Of a DNA stretch of 64,000 nucleotides, positions 29,101 through 41,100 are shown piece by piece. The position numbers and the translations under genes are program-made. Where the stretch lies: NCBI GenBank assembly GCA_907163375.1, contig CAJQUW010001638.1, positions 1 to 64,000 on the forward strand. The letters run 5' to 3'. The notes under the pieces are model-generated. The model did not search any database. It was not told where the DNA came from and was given only the letters and a program-made list of their open reading frames with translations. Source of the stretch: Prostheceraeus crozeri (taxonomy: Eukaryota; Platyhelminthes; Polycladida; Euryleptidae). The first letter of the stretch is position 1; the number at the start of each line of letters is the position of its first letter.

Positions 29101-32100
29101 TATAGGGGTTCCTTCTTTTAAGATAATATCGAGTACGAGAATGTTCAGAATGGTCTTGTTGAGAAAATTCTCTTTCGAATTTGATGTTGGGATCAATGCT
29201 GCTGAAATCATTTGATAATTCGAGCGTTTCTGTCTGATTTTGAACTAGCAAGAAAGTCATCAACGTAACGACGAGGGGATGGAATTGCAGAGCACGTCGC
29301 TCAATAATGTCAATAAATAGGATGGTCAAAATTCCATTTAGATGAAAAAATATCTCACATATCAAACATCACTTTAATTTAGTTTTGAAATAGCATCAAT
29401 GTAAACATCAATCCCTGCAAGAAATGCAATTGAAAATGCTTGTGACAAATCAACAACAAATCAGACATTCCAATGTAAAAAACCTTTCGATTAAAAATGC
29501 TGAGCAACTGCTATCCATTGTCCTTGAATATTTGTATCTGCATTTTCATTCTTGCATTTACAAACAGAGCAAAGGTGTTCCGATGTGTTCGTCGATCTCG
29601 AGAATTTAACCATCCTATGTATATATTAACACTATTGAATGACGTGCACTATAAAATTGAAACTGACCGGCAGGTGTTAATGATATCGCCGTCACACAAA
29701 GCAAATACAGTTGAAGTTTTACAATTTCACTAATTTAAGTGCTTTCATTATGCTAATATGTTGAGCGATACATTTCTTGCATTTTGCCTACACATTATAT
29801 GCATTTTCCTTTCAATGAGAACCGTCCAATGCTAGCTCGTACATGTACTCGAAAAAAGACTGCGAGATGATAACGGAAGCAATTCGTAATCAGCTTGAAA
29901 TATTTCCATGCAAGAATAAATTAAAGAGGCACCAAAATATGTTGACCCTCTAGGTCATAGCATGCCGCTATTGACTAAAATGGACACTTTCAAAAAAATG
30001 CTTCACTACTAACAAAACTCAGTAGATATCCGATTCAGTTATCTGCGGAGCGATGAAGTTCCTTCGTTGCAACGACAGCTTTGGTATATCCTCTGACATT
30101 TGGCAATCCTTTGTTTTCTTAACTCCTGTTAGAAATGTACTTGCTGTTCGGCGTCACGATCTTACATAGAACCTACACATCAAGCGAGTGGTATGGAAGG
30201 CACACACAAGGAATCTAAAGCGTTTTGACTGTCCGTCAGACGTAATCTATAGGTCCTACAAATCCTTCATTCGATCAGTACTATTACATGCATTTCTCTC
30301 TCACCGCAATTTACTTTCGTATCTTACATACAAACTCATCAAAGCCGAGATGAGGGCAATTTGTATAGCTAGCACTGCGTTTCTTTTAATTATTCCATGC
30401 TGATGATGATTTGTAGAAATTTTCTGAAACTATCGAGAGAAATCCTGAGCATCTGTTAAGATCGATGTTTGTCGAGCAGCACGTAGCAATAACTCGAAAT
30501 GCCTTGACACTGCACATTCCTCGTACAGAAACTTCATATTTAAAATACACTTCAATAATATATTGTACGAGTCGGCATATTTGATTATCTTTTACTTGAT
30601 TTTATGAACTGCGGTTTTAAATTTGTGATATCGTGATTTTGAGAATTGTCATGTGCTTACTGATTCATGAAGTGCGAGACAATACAGTTTTCCTTCCTTT
30701 GCTTGACTTAAACTTCTTTGTTCATCTATGTTTGATGTCTGCTGCCCTTCATGGACCTTCCCTATTTGTCATGGTTTAAGTCAACGACTTTTTCTTATTT
30801 GAATGTTTTATGCCTAATACATTATCATTATCATCACTGTATTTCTTTGCTGCTTCTCATACTATTACTATAATAGAACTCATAATGACATATCCATAAA
30901 CGTTGGCTCGTTTTTTAGTGTCCTTTAGTCAGGATGAATGAAAATATAACGCAAAAGTTCAGGAATTGAAGACAGTTACAACAATGATGGCTTACCTACT
31001 CCACGTATTTATGAATATGAAGCAGACAACAACAGGCATTTATGACTAAATCGTGTGCCACATTTTTCACCTCACAAGCCTTCTTTCTATTTATCTTATG
31101 AAATAATTCACGTTTCATCGTCTCCATCTTCAGCGGAACGATTTACGTCTACATTCGTATGTTTCAACTTCTGTCTGTCATTAAAGACATAAGATCAGCA
31201 CGTATTTTATTACGAAGCGCATAATTAACTGACGTCACCTGCCTCCTTTAACATTCGAGTGCAGTAAAATTCAAGTGTTTGTCTTAAGCCTAAAACGTCA
31301 CTTCTAAAACTACGTATAGAAAATCTGCTACGGACTGCATGCCCATCACTATGTCTCAATATGTGAAAGTCTGAAGATTGCCATCATTTTCTAACTTTCC
31401 AGAGAATAGAATACTTAGATGCTCCACAAGCAAGCATTTCACAGAAAGAGGAAGACCATGGATTCCAATATACGAGTATAAACGGAGCATTAACCATGTG
31501 ACGTCAACCTTAAAAATACATCGCATTTTTTCAACCTGGGGGAAAAATGAGCCCATGGTAGAAATTTGTGCTTTTATTGCTTTTAGATGCGATAGTCATT
31601 AAATCAATCATATTTTTAAGAATTTAGATGCATTTAGATGCAGTAAGAAATTGATATTTGATAATACAAGCTGTAGGCCTACTATCTTTCGCATGCTCCC
31701 ACTCTGAAGTGAAAATAAAAACACCAGATTTCCAAAAAATTCAAATTTCATAATGAATTTAAGAGAATCATCGCAATTTCACAAGCAAATTTGCATGATT
31801 TAGACACATTCATTGCACAAAAGTAGTCCATGATCTTTACAACAAGAACGCTTGCAACGGAAACACTGTGTGCTCACCTTTGTCAATCGAGCGGGGACAG
31901 ATAAGCATATCCGTCTTTGAGTCAACATTCCCGTTGCTGGAGGATTTGAAGTTTCATTTTGAAGCTGACAACCCAGTGATCGCATGGCAACAGTTACTTG
32001 TGACTAGAGCTTGAGGATTTTGAATAAGTTTGTTGATTTGCCTTTCAACTAAGGAGAATCCCAGTTCTTTCAGATAAAGTCGTCGTTTATAAGATTTGCC

Positions 32101-35100
32101 TTTGTTCCAATCTGGGAATTTCATGTACCACGTAATATAACCTGCAATTGCTCCACAGTCTATCATGTTGAAAACGAATACCATTGGCCAACGCTTTATT
32201 TTTCGTTTACTACTATAAAGCCTTGCCAAATGATCCAGATTGTCTACGCCAGATTTGTTTTGTTGTAATGTTGGATAATAACAGGTTTATATTTGTCGTC
32301 TTCATCGATAGACTCATGGTACATAGAAGACAACAATATGACGGACCTTCCTTTCTTTGGAACATAACTAACGAGGTTGACGATCAAAAATAGATGAATA
32401 CTCTGGCCTGCTGCGATTGCTTTGAATCTCTCTCGGGATATCAGCACGGTTTTTTCTTATTGTTCCAACAATTGTAGTGCGCATGGCAAGCAAATCATGA
32501 GCTAAATCAACCGATGTAAAATAATTATCCATTGTTATATTTCTTCCTGTCTTTATCCAGGGCTATCTCTTAGTCTGGCAAAGCCGATGCCATCGGCTTT
32601 TCGCTACAATTTTGGATCTGACACACCGATTCTTCGTTTACCATTGACTGCTGGGTAGCTATTCATTCATTTCATGACGTGTACTTGATCACGTGATACA
32701 ACACCGCCTCTGATATTAGGTGATTCACTCGTTATTGAAAGTTAGATTTAGGGAAGATGAAGCCGATGTCATCGGCTTGGCCATACCGATGCAAGAATGA
32801 CCAAATCAGAAGTGTGATACCAGTCGCCTATTGTGCAAGTCTTTATTAAAGAATGATAAAAATTGATGTCACAGCAGTGACGCTCTTTTGAAGTGGATAA
32901 TGGAGGTTACAGACAGCGATGTGGAAGCAGCGTACGAATTTATTGAGCAAACGATTGATCAATCTGAAGAATTCGAAAATGAGGAAGATTCTAGTAGCAC
33001 GTGGACGAACAGAGATATCGAATTCATTCCTACTTTTGATGGATTATTGTCAGGTCTTCAAAGAAGCATGGACGATGAGGAGATTACGTCGCCTGCACAT
33101 CTTTTTCATTTATTCATTAACGAGACTATGCTGAGAAAAACTGTCCAAGAAACAAACGCCTACGCAGCGAAGACGTTTGCATCGATGGCATCAGAAGTTC
33201 TGAATCCTCGTGAGTGGTATTTTCTTACTTTGCGCGAACTGTTATCTTGGTTGGGTTTAGCCGTGTTCAGTAGTTTACATCCTTATCCTCGCTTGGCAAA
33301 CTATTGGTCTTCAGAATTTGTTTTTGAAATGCGACAAGTTCCATCAGTAATGGCCTCCGCAGATTCGAACAAATAAAGCGATTCCTCCATCTTGATTCTT
33401 CTGTAACGTCAAATGATCCATTAGAAAAAATTCGATCGTGGTGTGACGCTCTACTGGAGAATTGCAAATCGATCTTCTACCCCAGTCGTGAAATTGCAAT
33501 TGATGAGATGGTAATTTCATTCCAAGGTCGTTGTCGTTTCAAAAGCAGAATCAAATACAAGCGTGCTGGTGACGGACTTTTAGTCTATGCTCTGTGTGAT
33601 TCAAATTGTGGATACACATTCTCATTTCAATTTTCTTTTGATTCGACAATTCCTAAAATTCAACCGAAAGAAGGAAAATTAGCGAACGCCGTTTACAATT
33701 TGATTACAAGTCTGCGCTCGAACTGGCATGTCGTGACAACTGACAATCTCTACACTAGCGTCAGATTGGCCGAGCATCTTTACGAGCAGAATCAATTATT
33801 TTTGGGTACATGTCGAGCCAACAGAGGATTTCCAGCTGATATCTTTATGAAAAAGGAAAAGTCTCGACGAGAACATGAGCAGCAAAGGGGAACTTTGCAT
33901 TCAAAGACCAAGGGGCATATTCTTGCTGTTTCCTATTATGACAATAATCCAGTACATTTTATTTCAACAGCTCATAATTCAGCATGCATGATGGAAATAC
34001 CTAAAGACGAATGGTTTCGAAACGCGAATGGTAAATATCAAAAGCAAACCGTAACAAAACAGAGACCTAATGTAACCAATGATTACAATCAGTGGATGGA
34101 TGGTGTCGACATCGCGGATCAAATTCGGCAAAATTATGATTCTAAAATAAAGAGCAATAAATGGTGGCATGCAGTTTTCTGGTGGAGTATCGATACAGCG
34201 ATATCCAATGCGTACATCATCCATCGTGAAGAATGTTGCCGTCGCAAACTTACTGGAATGAGTCATCTTCAATTTCGTGCAAAACTTGCCCAGCACTTAT
34301 CGGTGGTTATTTGACTGGTGACGCTTCAAATATTAATGTTGAGCCATCGGCCAAGAGAGCCAAAGCTGCAGCAGCTATTCGTCAAAGTCCACATGAACGA
34401 TTACTTGGAATGCATTTAATTCGAAGAATTAAAGGATCTCGATCAAAACATACGCCTGAGCGTGACTGTGTTCATTGTAAAAAATCTGGTGTAGGTCGCA
34501 AACGAACAGTGTACGAGTGCTCCACCTGCAACATTGGATTACATCCGGACTGTTTTGAACAATATCACTCCTATTGAATAGTTAAGAAGTGTAATTCAGC
34601 AGATTAAAAATTGTTCCTAATCGTAAATTACTTGTTTTTATATTTCCACAAATAATTACTTATTTCAATAATACATTGGCGATAAATTAAGTGCTGAGAG
34701 AACGGTAAATTAACTAAAATAATCGCACAGCCGATGTCATCGGCTTTACTACTTGCCAGACTAAGAGATACTAATCGTTTCACAAGATCTTTTACATTTG
34801 ACCCAACTGGTGCACTGGGTTGCCCACCAAGATAGACTTCACCTTTCAGAGGAAATGACGTTTAGCTATCACAAGACCAGAATACCTTTATGCCGTATTT
34901 TCCGGGCTTCGAGGGCAAGTGCTGCCGGAAACTGCACCGCCCTCGTGTCGCTATCAATTGCTCGTCGACTTATGTCACTGCCTGGCTTATAAACGGGTTG
35001 TAGATTGGCCAAAAACATTACCCAGAAGTCACGGATAGGCGCCAATTTGTCTTGTGAAATACGTTGCTCTCTAGTTGCCTGATTGTCGAATCGACAGTAC

Positions 35101-38100
35101 CTCAACAACTCTTTGAAACGCGTAAGAGACATTGTGGCCCTGAATACGGGTCTACCATCTTTCGCTGACCATAGTTCGTCTAGAGATTCCCCTGAAGATC
35201 GCCGCATACCTGCCAAAATCAGAAGACCGATCATAGCCTCTATTGCAGACGAATCAATCTCACGCCAACAATGGGTTCTCCCATGTGTTTGATTCCATTT
35301 TCGTCCTGTAGATTGCCCTCTACGGTTTGTCTCGAACAATTAGAAGTATCATATCATTTGTGAAAAATAACTTGAAACTATCAAAGATAGTATAAACTGA
35401 TCTGACTCTCGCACTACTGAGCCCACTTTGTTGCCGAATTACATTTGAAGCACGAACTTGTGTCGGCCTTTCCGGATTTGTACTCCATATTCGCCCATTT
35501 TTGCTTCGTAGCTGATGTGGTATGTTGACACGTTGATGTAAAGGCGGAGGGTGATCGTTATCAGAGTCTTCGCTGTCATCGGAGGAGTCATTGGAATCAG
35601 TCACTTGATTGCCGTTATCGTTGACATCACTGGTATCAGTTGATTCATCCTCAGTCAATTCACTATCAGAAACATCAGATCCACTTTCGCGATCCATTAT
35701 CTGTCGCGCTACGTCTTTCGTTGTGTACATTTTGCGAGCCATTGTAAATTACAAAGCGCGTGCATCAGACATAGTCCGGCAGCCAGAACGAGTTTCTGCA
35801 GGGAACGAGGCCGAAGGTGAGACTTTCACAGAATAATGTACACCCCATGCCTACTACGAATCGGCACGTCTGCCGAGTTCTAGTGAGTTCCTCTTCTTGT
35901 CAGACAGGATCAAAGAAAAACACATGTAAATCCAATGGGACGCAGATTGCAGTTTTTGGCTAAAATGAGATTTTGTGTGTTTTCTCTGATTAAACGAAAA
36001 GTACTAAGTCTAGAGTCATGATTTTTGGCATGGAATGTCTTCAGGTCATTTCCTATGATGTGCAGGTGCTTTTATTATGCATTATATCGGCGATGTATGC
36101 AAGAATGTGGTTGAATGTGGATGAAGTAGCTCAAAATGTTTGTGTTTGCCGACATTTAGAGGCTCGCCAAATATAAATGTGTTTAGCTTTAGAGACAGGG
36201 GTGCATGAACATGAAAGGAAATGACCTGAAGATATTCCATGCCAAAAATTATGACTCTGGGCTTAGTACTTTTCGTTTAATCAGAGAAAACATACAAAAT
36301 TTCATTTTAGCCAAAAACTGCAATCTGCGTCCCATTGGATTTACATGTGTTTTTCTTTGATCTGGTTTGACAAGAAGAGGAACTCACTAGAACTCGGCAG
36401 ACGTGCCGATTCGTAGTAGGCATAGGGAGTACATCATTCTGTGAAAGTCTCACTTTCGGCCTCGTTCCCTGCAGAAACTCGTTCTGGCTGCCGGACTAAC
36501 ATTTGATTTATATCCATCAGCGGACACAAGCGTGGAATACTACTCAGCGCCCCGAGAATGCTTCATTCTTTTCGGGCTACATTCTTTTGGTGCCATTGTT
36601 AGCATACGACGCAAATCACAATTGACCTCTCTATGCAACGATAGCTGTGCAAACAGTCAGTGCAAACTGCTGATAATCCTATCTCTATGGGCCTACGTTG
36701 GAATGAATAATGCATCGAACGCTAACACTTCTGTTATCTTGCACAAAAGTACTTACGGCAGTGACTTCTATGGCAAGATATCCAACTATCAGCTAACAAA
36801 TCAATTCAATAGATCGGTTATTCCAGATATCTATTGCCTCTGTCATACAATTTCATGCAGAACACAGACAACCGAGTTGACCCCAGGTTGACGAAATACG
36901 TTGTATCATCTGAAACCTCAGATTGTACCTTTCCTTTTCAATCAAATGTATACAGAGCAAACTTTTTGTGCTAAATTTGTTGCAGGGAAAGCTATTTATC
37001 AGGCAGGCCATAAGAGAGGTATTATTTGACATTATGATCTACTATTGAAGTTTCGTGGGATCAATTTGACCCCAGGTTGACGGAAGAGGGTTAATTAATT
37101 AAAAACGAACTTTACTACAGTCCGTTTCATAAAAAGTGGATAATCCTAAAATTTGACTAAATAAATATAAGTATGATACAGAAAGCATTTTTCATGCTAT
37201 TTCATGTCCCTAATATATTTAGATGTCCTTATATAATCTGATAAACTATGATAAACTTACAGCTCTTGAAATTCGACTCAATACGTCTTCTACGAATAGT
37301 GGACTTAGAAATAGACGAGTCTAGTGCAGCCATCTCAGTTAACGAGAGACTTGGATCAACTTTAACAAATCTCAAAATTAGGCGGTCTCTACGTTTGGAT
37401 GTTTTGCGCGGACGTCCAGAGCCCTCTTTACGACAGAGTCGAAAATCATCATCATGCCATCGATGCACATTTGTGCAAGGGACATTTAGTCGCTTGCTTG
37501 TAGCTCGCAAAGAAAACCCTAGTTTTCTAAAAGCAAGGCTGACACTTTGCCTTTTTGTGAATGCGACCTCGTTATTGTTCATTTGTGCTTTGTATTGTTT
37601 TCAACCGGTAAGAGATAGATTTCTAGCTGAAAGCCATCAGGAGTGCTGCCAACACCACCGCAACGAAGTCAGGAAGCTATGGAACATGAAGTCCAGTTAA
37701 TCACATGTAGCAGTTACATTATTGTTGATGAATAATGGTGCTATACTGGCTCTGATTGACCGATTTTCTTTATTTTTGTTTTGCTTGATAGCTTTTGGCT
37801 TGTAGAACAACATATTACATAACAAAGGAAACAAATGTAATTTTATAAGAGTGAGGTATGATTTTGTGTAACATTGCTAAATGAAGATCAAATTATCTAC
37901 TCCTTTTTTATCTATAACAGGAAAACAACTCAATATTCATGCTTGAAATTTCCAACAATGATATCAGTAAGCACAACTGACATATCTTCCGAATTTCAGA
38001 GAAATTCGTTCAAGTTTGGCGGAGTTAGACAAAATTGAAGTTAAGGCGATGTTTAAGGGTGATCCATTTTTTATGAAACAATCTGTATTAACGGAACAAT

Positions 38101-41100
38101 GAAATATGGAGCAAATGGGAACTTTTAAAACTTTTATAGCCCATCAGAAATGCCCTCACAAAAGCGAGGGATGAAACTATCTAATGCAAAAATTCTGAAA
38201 CAATAACGCACATTATATGATGCTGCTTGTGACCGTACATTATTCACTGGCACATTTTATATGATTCGGCATTTGGCCGAATGAAACTATATGCTAAGCC
38301 AGAGGTTTGTGTATAGATTGACCTTCGTGTAATCAAGCACGCATGTACGCAGCATGCTCTTTCTATAAATGCTCTTCATACAATTTATTCCATTGCATCA
38401 GTTTCTAAGCATTCAAGTCTTAAATCAATAAATCGACATAGAATGCTAAACATTAAAAATAGATCAGTCCATATTGTAACAATACTAAGCCGGAACATAT
38501 GCATGTAAAGTTGAGTTTGCACATGTTTAGTAGCCACAAAATCTCGTACTTCTTGGTCAACGTCCCCAAGAAGTAAGTCATATCAGGCCAATTCAACATC
38601 GATTTTGACGATTCAGGCCTACTTGGTGGATATACCGTATTTTTCCGTGTATAATACACCCCAATGTATAGCAAGCACCCCAAACTCACGAAAAATTTAG
38701 CTGAGATGTATGTCGCAATATAAATATATTTGTCGCGTCTGGTCATGATAAACAACAGAAAACATATGGGACACTTGGCTGATGCAGTTAGCCACCAGTA
38801 AACCTGACCGCTAGTACCCACAGAGGCTGTGACCTGACCTTTTGTTAGACTTTAATATCAGCACAGCAAATTTTTTTGTTTTGTACTGTAGATTGTTTTT
38901 AGATGAATCGACCTCCTTTTAACTGGTTGAATAATTCTTTATAAGGTAATGAAGTCATAGAAGTTTATCAGTAAAATTTTATCTTTCGTTTATTTGCCAC
39001 GATACGCATCCTAAACTTAATACTAAAATTTTAATACGGAAAAAATACGGTAAATACCTAAGGATACACTTAAATCAACCACAAGGTAGTGTAAGAAATA
39101 CTGACACCTTATCTCGATTATAGTGTAAGAAATACTGACACCTTATCTAAATTATAAAGCAATCACAAATTTTTACATACTCAAAAGTGGCTTTATTATG
39201 ATAGCTGACCATTCGAATGGATGGTCGAAAAAGTGGAGGGGAATGGGGTATCCTTTTCTTGTAGTTTCGAACGAATTGCGAGCCCTCAGAAATATTTTCC
39301 CTCAGGGAATATAATTCCCTCTGATACACAAAATTGGACCTATCTTGTTCCCTGCATCAGGAGCTTTGTTTGTCATTATAAAAGTGACTAATCATAAAAC
39401 ATCAACTGACTGTTTTCATGATTCGAGATCCATTTACACAGCTGCTAACAGTGCACCTATATAAATAATGATAATCCAACGCTTAGCTCTCCGGGCGCAT
39501 AATGCGCTACATCAACGGTTTCATCATTGACAGTGAAGGCGAGGGGCATCAAAGCCCGTTCGCAATTAGCACTATCTTAACTTAAACACTTCAATTCAAC
39601 TTTAATTGAGAGTATTTGTCCCATGACAGGAATATGACATTATCATTCGCACTTCGTCATTGGAAAATTTCATATCATTTTAATAAGATGATGTATTTAA
39701 GTTCATCCAATGATGTATTTGAACATGCAATGAGGTGATAAAAATTCCTTAATACGCATATCTGATTCCTCAAACAACTACATTATTAGTGAAAATAAAA
39801 GGTATTGGCAAAGAGATTCACTGTTCACATTTATTTCCCATTTCAGAAAGTAGCAGCATCAGCTGGAATCAGATTGAAACTAGACATAACTGTTTCTCCT
39901 ATAAATACACGCCGCTCTCTAGTAAGCACCGCAGTTGAGAGGTTAACATTTTAATATGCACTGCCTTCTAATAAGCGCCTTATCTCTGATATCAAGAAAA
40001 TGAGAAAATAATGACTGAGAGTAGTGCATGTATATCTATTGAGTTAAAAAACAAGGATATAGTTTTTTAAGGAAGAGCGACTCTTGTGGAAACAACCATA
40101 CATGTTTCAGATGGATTCACCACCCTTCATCAGTCTACGAATGAGAGAGAGAGAACAATAAATTTACAATATTTTTATACAGAATTCAAATCGTCGGAAT
40201 TGATTACCACAAAGACAATTGCGTGGTTCGGGTCCCGTCATTCAATATGTCGTCGGAGTTGAATTCTTTGATGAATAAGGCTTTAGCCAGTTTGGTTAGC
40301 CACGGTTTAGCATGATACATGATCTGGAAATCATTGACGCCAGGAAAGTGCTTGCTAATTTCAGATGGCGGACTGCATTTTATGTTTTTATTTATTCTCG
40401 TGATAAATGCCTTTTAGTTTCCCCCAATGAAACATTTATTAGAATGTTCACATCAGTATTTGTAAACTATAGAAAAGGAAGGCTCTTTAGGAATTGCATC
40501 TTTATTGAAGATAATCACATTAGTTTTCAGCTATGTTTTGCCAGAGTGTTAGACAAATAAATACTCGTCTTCAGAACTCTCGTATTCGTCCATTTTTCAA
40601 AACATAGCTGAAAACTAATGTGATTATCTTCAATAAAGATGCAATTCCTAAAGAGCCTTCCTTTTCTATAGTTTACAAATACTGATGTGAACATTCTAAT
40701 AAATGTTTCATTGGGGGAAACTAAAAGGCATTTATCACGAGAATAAATAAAAACATAAAATGCAGTCCGCCATCTGAAATTAGCAAGCACTTTCCTGGCG
40801 TCAATGATTTCCAGATCATGTATCATGCTAAACCGTGGCTAACCAAACTGGCTAAAGCCTTATTCATCAAAGAATTCAACTCCGACGACATATTGAATGA
40901 CGGGACCCGAACCACGCAATTGTTTTTGTGGTAATCAATTCCGACGATTTGAATTCTGTATAAAAATATTGTAAATTTATTGTTCTCTCTCTCTCTTTCG
41001 TAGACTGATGAAGGGTGGTGAATCCATCTGAAACATGTATGGTTGTTTCTTCCTTGTAGATTCGTTCTTCCTTAAAATATGAATCTGGGTACTATTCCTT

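Larger units (their letters stand above)
31494..37090 (-). mobile_element. piggyBac transposon (outer), interrupted by two insertions
   Basis: The right end reads, on the minus strand, TTAA then CCCTCTTCCGTCAACCTGGG. The left end reads TTAA (31490-31493) then CCATGTGACGTCAACCT. The motif CAACCTGGGG is repeated just inside both ends (about 31534 and 36880). TTAA flanks and C-rich inverted ends are the piggyBac hallmark. The transposase runs on the minus strand from ATG 35742 to a cysteine-rich end near 31800. Removing the inner transposon (2.2 kb) and the fold-back MITE (0.72 kb) leaves about 2.7 kb, normal for piggyBac. Confidence 0.85.

Noticed and set aside
36532-36891. 119-codon plus-strand frame
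   Set aside because: It lies inside the 5' leader of the outer piggyBac, antisense to it, and shows no motif.
40312-40826. Two open frames with identical N-terminal 75 residues
   Set aside because: They are the same DNA read on both arms of an inverted repeat. The opposite strand has the element-like motifs, so these are shadows.
40990-41055. Hammerhead ribozyme suggested by CTGATGA ... GAAAC near each end of the palindrome
   Set aside because: The conserved core words are there. However, stem II pairs poorly, stem III lacks the A-U closing pair, and no matching stem I strand is visible. The fold is not supported by eye.
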